The translations under genes and the position numbers were made by a program. Source: Rhizophagus clarus (lineage: Eukaryota > Glomeromycota > Glomeromycetes > Glomerales > Glomeraceae). From it: a stretch of DNA of 64,000 bases. The notes beneath the pieces were generated by a model. It made no database searches and had not been told where the DNA came from. It saw nothing but the letters and a program-made list of their open reading frames with translations. The stretch spans positions 784,501 to 848,500 of the forward strand of contig BLAL01000040.1 of the NCBI GenBank assembly GCA_015698045.1. Direction: 5' to 3'. Shown here piece by piece: positions 1 to 9,353 of this stretch; position 1 is the first letter of the stretch, and every line of letters starts with the position of its first letter.

Positions 1-458
1 CTGTCACCGGAACAGTATCACGTGACTGGCGCAGTAAGGCGCAGTATAAATTCGGCCAGCATTATTTCATAATTTTGGTTAGAACTTTGGGCATAATAAT
101 TTGGCATCCAAACCAGCATAAAGAACTGGTGAATTAATAGGACTATACTAGCTCCTTGATAGTTCCCTGCCAGTTCCATAACAGTTCCACGATAGTTTCA
201 GGATACTATCAGGTCACTAGCATGGCGCCAAGCTGAATCTCCGAATCACATGTTTTAAAGATCTGCCAGAATTATGGTATAATGTCGGCCAAATTTTTAC
301 TACAAATTTACTGCGCCACCCAACATGATATTTTTTTACCACAATTAGGTATTTTAACAGGCAACCAAATAGGCGCGCACTTCATCCACATTTACTAACC
401 AACAGGTCACAAAAAGGAAAAACAGACCCCATCTTTAAGACATATAAATTAATAGATT

Positions 459-580
459 ATAATGTCTTAGGACATATTAATCAATAAACTATATTGTCTT
501 AGGACATATTAATCAATAAACTATATTGTCCTAAGACATATTAATCAATAAACTATATTGTCTTAGGACATATTAATCTG
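459..580. repeat. Short tandem repeat, ATTAATCAATAAACTATATTG unit
   Basis: A unit of about 41 bases containing TATTAATCAATAAACTATA and a TGTCTTAGGACATA-like palindromic joint is repeated three times with very little divergence. It sits inside the foldback element, next to a perfect palindrome. Confidence 0.8.
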
Positions 581-585
581 GGACA

Positions 586-647
586 AGTGGTTTGTTCTAG
601 GACATAATAATATATTAATATATTATTATGTCCTAGAACAAACCACT
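586..647. repeat. Perfect 62-bp palindrome
   Basis: Bases 586-616 are the exact reverse complement of 617-647, with no spacer. The arms begin AGTGGTTTGTTCTAGGACAT. It can extrude a cruciform or 31-bp hairpin. It lies between the 41-base tandem repeat and the minisatellite. Confidence 0.9.
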
Positions 648-654
648 GAAACAA

Positions 655-1605
655 TTAGTTTTGGCGTTTTTTTTTACTTTACATATAAAAAATGCCAGAA
701 CAGTCAGTTTTGCGTTTTTATATATATAAAAATGCCAGAATAGTCAGTTTTAGCATTTTTTTGCGTTTTTATATATATAAAAATGCCAAAACAGTCAATT
801 TTAGTGTTTTTTTTGCGTTTTTATATATAAAAAAATGCTGGAACAATCAGTTTCAGCATTTTTTTTTACTTTACATATAAAAAACACCAGAACAATCAGT
901 TTTGACATTTTTTTTATTTTACATATAAAAAACGCCAGAATAGTCAGTTTCGGCATTTTTTTTACTTTACATATAAAAAATACCAGAACAATCAATTTTA
1001 GCATTTTTTTTTATTTTACATATAAAAGACGTCAGAACAGTCAGTTTTGGCATTTTTTTTGCGTTTTTATATATATAAAAATGCCAGAACAATCAGTTTC
1101 AGCATTTTTTTACTTTACATATAAAAATGCTGGAACAGTCAGTTTTGGCATTTTTTTTACTTTACATATAAAAATGCTGGAACAGTCAGTTTCAGCATTT
1201 TTTTGCGTTTTTATATATATAAAAATGCTGGAACAATCAGTTTCAGCGTTTTTTTTACTTTATATATAAAAATGCCAGAACAGTCAATTTTGGCGTTTTT
1301 TTTTATTTTACATATAAAAAACGCTAGAACAGTCAGTTTTAGCATTTTTTTTATTTTATATATAAAAGACACCAGAACAGTCAGTTTCAGCATTTTTTTT
1401 GCATTTTTATATATATAAAAATGCCAAAACAATCAGTTTCGACATTTTTTTTTACTTTATATATAAAAACGCCAGAACAGTCAGTTTTGGCATTTTTTTG
1501 CGTTTTTATATATATAAAAATACTGAAACAATCAGTTTCAGCGTTTTTTTTTTACTTTACATATAAAAACGCCAGAACAGTCAGTTTCGGCATTTTTTTT
1601 GTGTT
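655..1605. repeat. Hairpin minisatellite, about 19 units of 45-53 bp
   Basis: Each unit has the form AAAAATGCCAGAACAGTCAG followed by TTTTGGCATTTTT and a T/A-rich spacer (ACTTTACATATA or GCGTTTTTATATATA). AATGCCA pairs with TGGCATT, so each unit can fold into a small stem-loop. Units differ by paired changes such as GCCA/TGGC to GCTG/CAGC, which keep the stem. Open frames across the array only reflect the repeat period and are not genes. A related unit occurs near 24.4 and 24.9 kb. Confidence 0.85.
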
Positions 1606-2479
1606 TTGCCAATCTAATTAAACCTAGGTATTATACATAGCATGTACCCTGGATACTTTAAAAATCCTGTACCCCCTATGTATAGTATTCACCCGTGTAT
1701 AGTACTCCCAGGTACAGGCCAAAACCCCCAAAATTTGCAAAAACCCAAAGTACTGTGACCTGTGATATACGGTAAATATGGATGAGGTGCGCGCCTATTT
1801 GGTTGCCTGCCAAAATGCCTAAATATGATAAAAAAATATCACATCAGGTAGCACAGTAAATTCATGATTGATTTTGGCTGACATTATGTCATAATTTTGG
1901 CTGATCTTTTGGACACATGATTTGAGGTTCTTGACAGGAAACTAGAGTGATTCTATTAGTTTGTCAGTTTCAGACCACTTGTATACTAGCTTGGATGCCA
2001 AATTATTATGTCCAAAGATCTGGCCAAAATTATGGTGTGAATTTTGACTACGCCTTACTGTGCCAGTCACGTAATCCTATTACAGCATCGAACAATTACC
2101 TCTAGTAACACTGACAAAAATTTCACAATCACATGATTTTTGGCCTGCATTACAGCATTATACACTAACACGTAAAAGAGGACTCCAGAAACTTCATATA
2201 AAGGTTACTGGTAAACCAGGTAAAGTTATTATAAAAAATCAAAAATTGTTATTGCTTAAGTCAGATAATATTATTATAAACGTGATTTAGGTTATTTGTT
2301 AAATTGGGTAAAGGTCAGATCATTATTGTATAAAATGGGTAATAATCTTATGGTTCATTTTTAGGTTGTTATTATAGTAGGTAACGATTATATATATATT
2401 TTTAAGAGGATTACTTTATATATACCATATAAACGTTAAAAATGATTAAAAAAAATTTTTTTTGATTTTATTTTAAAAA

Positions 2480-3766
2480 ATGCAAGCTAAAAGTTCCAAA
2501 AATAATTCTACTTTTCCAAGTTTAGAATATTTTTTACTTGATGATGAATATGATACTGATGATTTTAATTTTTTAGAATATGATTTAGTTGAAAAATTAG
2601 ATGAAATAAATACAGAACAAAATGAAGAAATAATCAATGAAAAAATGAGAAAAGATAATAATGCTATGGTTAATGATAATGAAGACGATATTATAATTGA
2701 AGATGAAAATGATATTATAGTTGAAGATAATGTTATGGTTAAAGATGTTGAAGATAATGTTATAAATATTAATTTACAGAAAAAAAGAGAAAACGTAGTA
2801 AAAATCATATTACAAACAGACATAAATAAATTACAAAATAAATTACATGTTAATAAATATTTTATGGAAGAAATAACACCAGAATTAGTTTATTGTAAAT
2901 GTGGTAAAGAAATCTGTTTAGATCAAAAATTTAGAGATAAAAATCTTACAATGCATGGTGAATTGAGTAATTGTAAATATAGTAACGAAGGACAGCAAAG
3001 TATTAAAGTTTTTTTTAAACCTAAAAAAATTAGAGTTGAAGAGGAAAATATAATTATCAAAAAGTTGTGTGTAAAGGATTATATGAAGATAAATATCAAG
3101 AATATGTGCTTAATAGTCTAGCTGAATTTGAAGGATCAATTAAACCTGATATAGCCGCAAAAGAGTTATTTTCAGAAATTGTTAAAGCAAATCTTAGACT
3201 AAAAAGTCTTGGTAAAATGAGATGTGCTGATCTTAAAAATTATTTACATGCACATGCTATATGGATACTAGATAAAATTACTCTTTCCGTTAGAAGTAAA
3301 ACATGTGAAAATTTTACAATTAGAGAATCAGGTATTTGTGATGAATGTGACAAATTAAGAAAAAATAGTCATTTAAATCAAGCAACAAAGAAAGTATGTA
3401 TTTAAATTAACTTTTAATTTAAAAACTTTAATCTAATTTTACATTTATTTTTAGCAATGAGCAACTGGAAAAAATATCTGCTTTATTCCAAAATGGTATC
3501 TTGAATATCTTTTAAGTAAATTACTACTTAATACAAATCTTAAATCATTATGAGTATTGGCTGATAATAGTGATAATGATGCAGAAATTTGGTTTAAGTT
3601 AGCTCAATTTGGAAAAGATGAATTATTTAAAGAAGAAAAAACATTTCAAGAATTAGCAGCATTAATGGTACAAATACAAGAAAAGAAGTTACAGGATAAA
3701 AAAATGACAGGTCTTTGTTGTATTTGGCCAAAGAAGGTAGTCAATTATATGGTTATTTTGATATAG
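2480..3766 (+). pseudogene. Decayed hypothetical gene with zinc-binding-type cysteines
   Basis: The first 213 codons are acidic and low-complexity, then contain VYCKCGKEICL and a following H/C pattern that looks zinc-binding. Near 3060, in an A-rich run, the frame shifts; the continuation (KGLYEDKYQEYV to KTCENFTIRESGICDEC) is in another frame. A GTATGT...TTTAG intron is plausible at about 3393-3454. The next exon contains two in-frame TGA codons, near 3457 and 3551, before a well-preserved stretch (ADNSDNDAEIWFKLAQFG). One frameshift and two nonsense codons argue for a pseudogene. I believe it belongs to a multicopy hypothetical family of Rhizophagus, possibly transposon-linked, but cannot confirm this. 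Function unknown. Confidence 0.6.
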
Positions 3767-4726
3767 CAAACTAATAAAATATTAAGAAAATTTTTTTAAC
3801 TTTTTGCTTTTGCTTATTTTTTTTAAATATTATATAAATATCTTTTATTTTAACACTACTTTAAAAATAAAAAAAATATGTTACTTATCCATAATATATT
3901 ATTTTTATTTATAATTTAACAAAGCAAATAGACCTAATAGCTAATAAGAATTTTTTCTATAAATAAATAATTTATGTTTTATTTTCATGTTTAATGAATT
4001 AAAATTTAAAAATTTTAAAGTTTTTTTCTAAAGTTGCAGAAATTTACATGATTGTTATAATACTAAGATTTAAGCATTAAAGGTTTAATTTAAATAAACA
4101 AAAAAACATTATATTTAACTAGTTTTTTAACCAAAAATTCACTTATAACACCCAAATAGATCTAATAGTATTGTTTTAATAGATAAAAAGATTTTTTATT
4201 AGTGCTTTAATTAAAAAATTTTAACAAAATTTACAAATAACAAAAAATCTGACATAATAATCACCCTTCTAAGCTTAACAAAAGTTGTTTATTTCGCCAA
4301 ATTATAGCTAAAAATGAGTTAATTACTGTTAAAAAAAACTTTTACTAAAAGTTTTATTAAAATCAAAAATTTTTTTTTTTATTATAAAAATTGACTTTTT
4401 GTGGTTTACACAAAAACTACCTAAATAACTGCCCTTTTTAATTTAGTAAATCTTTTTCTTCTCATAAAATTACATATATTTTTGTTATTTAAATTGTATT
4501 TCACATCTACTTTTAAGTTGCATTTGGAGGAAAACTTCATTTTTAAGACAAACTTTTTTGTAAATGCAAAAAAAAAAAAATATTACTAAAGAGAAAATGA
4601 TGATAAAAATTTATAATACACATGACGAACTATTAATTTACTTAATTTGTATAAGCATTGTATTAAAAAATTTTTTTTTAGTTATATGATGAAATATTTA
4701 ATTATAGGTACACAAAATTATTTTAA
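3767..4726. other. AT-rich intergenic DNA, nothing recognised
   Basis: Homopolymer-rich A/T sequence without a credible frame, splice pattern or repeat that I can see. Confidence 0.6.
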
Positions 4727-4779
4727 TTAATGATCGACAAGTGATTTGAAATGACCACTGACTGATAATAAAACAAAAA

Positions 4780-5115
4780 GAAGAGTGAAATGTAATAGAA
4801 TAAAAAATATAGAAAAAAAAATATAAAAAAGAAAAATAGAAGAAATATAAAGAAATGAAAGAAAAATGTGAATATACAAAAAAAAATTAAAGGGAAAATA
4901 AAAAAAATAGAAAGAAGTGAAAAGAAATAAAAAGAAACAAAAAAAATAAAGTAAAAATATAAAAAAATAGAAAAAAATGGAAGAAATAAAAAGAATAGAA
5001 AGAAAAATATAAATATACAAAAAGAATTAAAAGCAGATAAAAAGAATAAAAAGAAGAGTGAATGAAAAGAGATAAAAAGAATTAAAAAGAAATAAAGGGC
5101 AATAAAAAAAAATGA
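4780..5115. repeat. Purine-rich block (polypyrimidine on the minus strand)
   Basis: Plus strand is almost only A and G, made of degenerate GAAAGAAAAATATAAA-type motifs. It resembles the longer polypyrimidine blocks at 13.7-14.4, 18.0-18.7 and 25.3-26.0 kb. Open frames through it are compositional artefacts. Confidence 0.6.
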
Positions 5116-5152
5116 AGAAAAAGTACTTGGTCAAAATCGATACTATTAGATA

Positions 5153-5239
5153 CATATCAGGTACCTGATATGTGTAAGATATATGTGACTTATATGTATG
5201 ATATTTAATAATCTCACATATATCAGGTACCTGATATAT
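5153..5239. repeat. Paired palindromes with core ATATCAGGTACCTGATAT
   Basis: Two perfect palindromes centred on GGTACC lie at 5153-5174 and 5218-5239. The same half-site (TACCTGATAT or ATATCAGGTA) recurs at 7615-7830 and 13030-13230, so this is a dispersed palindromic motif, not a chance site. Confidence 0.7.
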
Positions 5240-5307
5240 ACCCATCAGATGCACAAAATAGTGACATATAGTATACATATTTCATACATATTTCATACAT
5301 ACGGTTA

Positions 5308-5352
5308 ATAGATATTGAGTATGATATAACCTTCGATGTTGTATAGTATAGT
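5308..5352 (+). repeat. Left copy of an inverted repeat
   Basis: TATTGAGTATGATATAACC and the following GATGTTGTATAGTATAG recur in inverted orientation near 7560-7605. Both copies then run into degenerate TATAGTATAG repeats. The pair brackets the hAT-like element at 5897-6883, suggesting an older foldback element that was later interrupted. Confidence 0.5.
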
Positions 5353-5896
5353 TGATGAAAATCTATACAGTATAGTATTTTTCTATACAGTATAGTTGCA
5401 AATTAACTATACTCTGAGTATAAAAATTTTTTAATATCGTACTGATTATACTGCTATACTTTGTAATTTAATATACATGACCCATGAAATTGTCATTAGA
5501 TTGTTCGATAGACTTTGCATATTTAATAAAAAATTTTTTTTAAAAAATTTTCTAACCACATTTATTATTTATTTATGCATTTTAAGTAAGAAAAAAAAAA
5601 TTTACTATTAGAGAAAAAGTGATAAATTGTCAATATTTAAAATAACAAATATAGTCAATATAATAAAATAATAAATTCAGCTTTAGTAATTTTACTACCT
5701 ATAAAATAAACACCAATTTTAAAAATTTTTGATTAGCCTCATAAGTTTATCATCAAATAATTCTGGAGGACATATTGGTCATGTTCATGTTCTTTAAAAA
5801 ACAAAAATTTTCAAGTAATGTTACCCTTGATCTTGGACTTTCAGGTAGGAGATACCTAGTATCTACAGTTAAAAAAAATGAATGAAATGTCAATAA

Positions 5897-6883
5897 TAGG
5901 GCTCCGATCAGTTTCGGTAATTACTGAACCGTACCGACCAGTTTCGGTATTGGAGCGGTTTCGGTTTTATGATTTATCAAACCGAAACTTTCAGTTTCGG
6001 TATCGGTTTTGCGATTTACCGAACCGATTTACTGATAATAAAAACGTTTTTTTTATAAGAAAAACGTAAATAATGTAGTTAAAAAAAAATGTTGCGAAAC
6101 GTTTTTTACATAAACGTTTGATATAAAAAATAACGTTTCGCAACGTTATTTTTGCGGAACTTGTAAAAAACGTTGCGAAACATTTTTTACATAAACGATT
6201 TGATAAAAAATAACATTTCGCAACGTTATTTTTGCGAAACTTGCAAAAAACGTTGCAAAACGTTTTTTACATAAACGATTTGATAAAAAAAATAATGTTT
6301 CGCAACGTTATTTTTGCGGAACTTGTAAAAAACGTTGCGAAACGTTTTTTACATAAACAATTTATTATGAAAAATAACATTTCGCAATGTTATTTTTGCG
6401 AACATTGTAAAAAACGTTGCGAAACGTTTTTTACATAAACGTTTGATATAAAAAAAATAACGTTTTGCAACGTTATTTTTGCGAAACTTGTAAAAAACGT
6501 TGCAAAATGTTTTTTACATCAGAAATTTAATATAGAAAACAACATTTCACAACGTTATTTTCCTTTTTATTTAAAAACGTTGCGAAACATTTTTATAAAA
6601 CGATTTAATATAAAAAAACGTCTCGCAACGTTTTTTTTTGTCACTTTAATAAAAAACGTTGCGAAACGTTTTTTTATGGATGATTTGATAAGAAAAAATC
6701 GTTTCGCAACTTTTTTTTTGCTAAACGTTGCGAAACGTTTTTTTACTAAACTCGTTCGGTAAATCGGTTTGGTTTTCGGTAATTACCGATCGGTTTCGGT
6801 AATCATTAATACCGATACCGATTAATTTGGTTTGGTATCAGTTTTTGCAAAAACCGAACCGAACCAAACCGATCGGAGCCCTA
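5897..6883. mobile_element. hAT-like non-autonomous element (987 bp)
   Basis: The ends are TAGGGCTCCGATCA on the left and its inverted counterpart TGATCGGAGCCCTA-like sequence on the right. They are flanked by the exact 8-bp direct repeat GTCAATAA at 5889-5896 and 6884-6891. An 8-bp target duplication and termini matching YARNG are hallmarks of hAT transposons. Subterminal DNA is rich in CGGTTTCGGTAATTACCG motifs in both orientations. No transposase is encoded; the middle is a minisatellite. Confidence 0.85.
6080..6745. repeat. Minisatellite inside the hAT-like element
   Basis: Units of roughly 80-85 bases alternate AACGTTGCGAAACGTTTTTT with the inverse CGTTTCGCAACGTTATTTTT, separated by TACATAAACG-like spacers, about eight times. 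Each unit is largely self-complementary. Small open frames here follow the repeat and are not genes. Confidence 0.8.
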
Positions 6884-6891
6884 GTCAATAA

Positions 6892-7500
6892 TGGTCCTAT
6901 TACGTTTCTAACTTCCAATTTACAACACTTACTTTTCATTCCAAAATCTAAGGCCAAAATCTATGTCCAGATGTTCAGATAAGTACCTATAAATAAAAAA
7001 AATAAATAAATAAAAAATAAAATGCTAATAACGCTTACTAACATTCCCCAAATCCCATTCCTTAATTCCTATCTTCCATTGATTTTTGAGTCCTAAAGTC
7101 CAATATCCAAGATATCAAAAGGAATATTAGTAAAATTTCACTAACTGCTGACGTTCCTTAAATCCTGCTCTTCACGCCAACTTTCACCTAATTAATGAGA
7201 ACATGGTTTCATATAATGTGTTCTTACATAATCATGTAGTAATTAAACCTTTTCCTTAAAAAAGAAAGTCATTTTAATATAAAAAAAAAAATAAAAAAAT
7301 AAAAAAATTTCCAGCTGCTTAAAAATAAAATTCTTTTATTGAGAAAAAACAAAAAAAAATAATTAAAAGAAATTTTCGGTTTAAATAACTCATAAAAAGT
7401 ATTAAAATAAAAATTTAAAAATAAAAAAATTGATTAATGAAAAGAAAAAAATGATCGATAAAATTTATCAATCTCAAATAATCCACCATTAAAAAGTCTG
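6892..7500. other. AT-rich DNA, nothing recognised
   Basis: No coding signal or repeat structure that I can support. Confidence 0.5.
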
Positions 7501-7559
7501 AAGTATAGTTAGTATAAGATGTATCTTTTCTATACCGAGTATAGTTAGTACCATACTTA

Positions 7560-7605
7560 CTATACTATACAACATCGGAGGTTATATCATACTCAATAAC
7601 TATAT
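7560..7605 (-). repeat. Right copy of the inverted repeat at 5308-5352
   Basis: Reverse complement reads TATTGAGTATGATATAACC then TCCGATGTTGTATAGTATAG, matching the left copy almost base for base. It is followed by several ATATCAGGTA half-palindromes to about 7830, as on the left side. Confidence 0.5.
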
Positions 7606-7939
7606 TATCTCATACATATCAGGTAATTAAATATCGATCATATATCAGTCATATATCATAGATTTATTGGGTACCTGATATTACTATAATAAATATTAGA
7701 CATTTATCAGATACCGCTAATAAGTATCCTATATATACCTGATATGTATCCTATATGTAACTGAAATATATCAGATATTTATAATTTACTAATCAAATTT
7801 GAATATTAATAGGTACATATCAGATATAATTTTCATATATATTAGACAACAACATTTAAATTATTGATAAAGATGGGTCCTCAATTGATTTTCAAAATTC
7901 GCAATATTGCGGGTTTTGGAAATCAATTGCGCTTAGTAA

Positions 7940-8130
7940 TTCGCAAACCCGCAAATAATCCGCAAATCTGCAAATAATTCGCAAACCTGCAAATAATTTA
8001 TAGTACCGCAAATAACCTGCAAATAATTTATAGTACCACAAATAATCCGCAAATCTGCAAACCCGCAAATAATCTGCAAATCCGTATAGTATCGCAAATA
8101 ATCTGCAAATCCGCAAATAATTTACATTAT
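7940..8130. repeat. Subterminal GCAAATAATCC repeats
   Basis: About a dozen degenerate copies of a CGCAAATAATCTGCAAATC motif fill the left subterminal region. Inverted copies lie at about 9205-9260. Such subterminal repeats are typical transposase-binding regions of hAT elements; that role is inferred. Confidence 0.65.
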
Positions 8131-8229
8131 CGCAAATTTGCGAATAAGTGGACAAAATTGTCCACTTTTAGTATATAAATAAATTTGGTTATATTTAATT
8201 GCGAAGATTAAATTAACATGATTCATAAG

Positions 8230-8510
8230 TTTACAAAATGGACAAAATTGTCTGGACACGGAAAAAAAAAGTGAAAAAAAGTGGACAAAGTTGTCCAGAC
8301 GAAAAAAAAAGTGAAAAAAAAGTGGATAAAGTTGTCCAGACGAAAAAAAAAGCGAAAAAAAAGTGGACAAAGTTGTCCAGACGAAAAAAAAAAAGTGAAG
8401 TAAAAATGGACAAAGTTGTCCAGAGATGAAAAAAAAAAGACAAAGTCGAAAAAAAAAGTGGACAAAGTTGTCCAGAGACGAAAAAAGTAGACAAAGTTGT
8501 CCAAAACTGA
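8230..8510. repeat. Tandem array with palindromic core GGACAAAGTTGTCC
   Basis: About seven units of roughly 40 bases: GTGGACAAAGTTGTCCAGAC followed by an A-rich GAAAAAAAAAGTGAAAAAA spacer. The core is a near-perfect inverted repeat in every unit, and another copy (GTGGACAAAATTGTCCAC) lies at 8150-8167. Open frames across it on the minus strand are periodic artefacts. Confidence 0.8.
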
Positions 8511-8560
8511 AAAATAGACAGAAACAAAATAAAGGGGAAGGGGACAAAATTATCATATAC

Positions 8561-8800
8561 CTTATCGATAAATGTAAAATTTGACAACGATTCCTCCAGG
8601 TCAAAATATATACGATCTTCGTTTTTTTTATATGACATTCTTACTCTATCTTGCTCAAAAGTACATGAATCAATTTTTTTATCCGTCTTTGTCCAAACAA
8701 GAAAAAGTGCTGTTGAAATTAAGCTTTCATCGTCATCGGGTAAATAAACTTTTTTCCCGCAAATTTTTGAATTGAGAACTGAACAGGGTGTTTTTGACAT
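8561..8800 (-). CDS. Candidate first exon of an unknown protein, inside a transposon
   Basis: An ATG at 8800 opens an 80-codon frame starting MSKTPCSVLNSKICGKKV and ending SLSNFTFIDK. It has normal complexity, charged residues and an acidic DDDES patch, unlike the flanking repeat-driven frames. It ends exactly at AAG/GTATATG, a plausible splice donor in phase 0. Beyond the donor the frame becomes the GGACAAAGTTGTCC array, which would be intron. No domain is recognised. Because it lies between the termini of the 7868-9345 element, it may be a captured gene fragment. Downstream exons were not found, so function and expression are unknown. Confidence 0.35.
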
Positions 8801-9353
8801 TTCTAATATATTTATTCAATATTTTAAAAGCTGATACTTTATTTTTTATTTTTAAAATGAAGAGGGAAGAAAGCAATTGGGGTACTAAAAACTGTAAAAA
8901 CTGATATTTATTTAATTGATCAAATAATAACATTTGATAACGCGATTGTTTTGATACGTAATTGTATATTGTGATACGTTTGATAAAATGAGTTTTGATA
9001 CAATGATATATATAATTGTTAAAATAATGTATTGATTATGGCTGAATAATCTGATATATTATTATTATTTTAATTGGATTTTGGAAATAATATTCTCGTA
9101 TTCTGGCAAGAAAATTTTTTTTTCGCTTCAGTGGGAATATTTTACAAAAAAAAATGATCATGTGAAGATGATCTACAGTCAATCATAATTTTTGAGATTA
9201 TTCGAATTATTTGCGGATTATTTGCAGATTTGCGGATTATTTGCGATTGCGGATTTGTGAATAATTATTCTTCAAAATCCGCAATGTTCTGCAATATCAC
9301 AAATCGCAATTAATCTGCAATTAGGGTATTGTGGACACATCTTTAATTATTGA

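Larger units (their letters stand above)
1..2085. mobile_element. Foldback element with long inverted arms
   Basis: The first ~395 bases recur in inverted orientation at about 1775-2085. Shared landmarks include the GCAACCAAATAGGCGCGCAC block (left near 362-381, right near 1789-1810) and the ACGTGACTGGC / GCCAGTCACGT ends. The arms are imperfect but clearly colinear. The enclosed DNA is tandem repeats, a perfect palindrome and a hairpin minisatellite, with no transposase. The left end may lie outside the window, so a target duplication cannot be judged. I call it a non-autonomous foldback element; the superfamily is not identified. Confidence 0.6.
7868..9345. mobile_element. hAT-like element carrying a coding exon (1478 bp)
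   Basis: Termini TAAAGATGGGTCC (left) and, inverted, TAAAGATGTGTCC (right) are flanked by the 8-bp direct repeat ATTATTGA at 7860-7867 and 9346-9353. The start TAAAG fits the hAT YARNG consensus. Subterminal regions on both sides carry clustered GCAAATAATCC / GGATTATTTGC motifs in opposite orientation. The interior holds a GGACAA...TTGTCC array and an apparent first exon of a protein gene. No transposase was seen. Confidence 0.8.

Noticed and set aside
655..1605. CRISPR-like array
   Set aside because: Units are nearly identical throughout with no unique spacers, and the genome is eukaryotic.
692..1621. Several overlapping open frames of 60-144 codons on both strands
   Set aside because: They follow the period of the hairpin minisatellite, repeat the same peptide with each unit, and exist on both strands.
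8122..8604. Long minus-strand frames rich in Phe, Leu and Ser
   Set aside because: Translations of the GGACAAAGTTGTCC array in three frames; only the upstream 80-codon segment (8561-8800) has normal composition.
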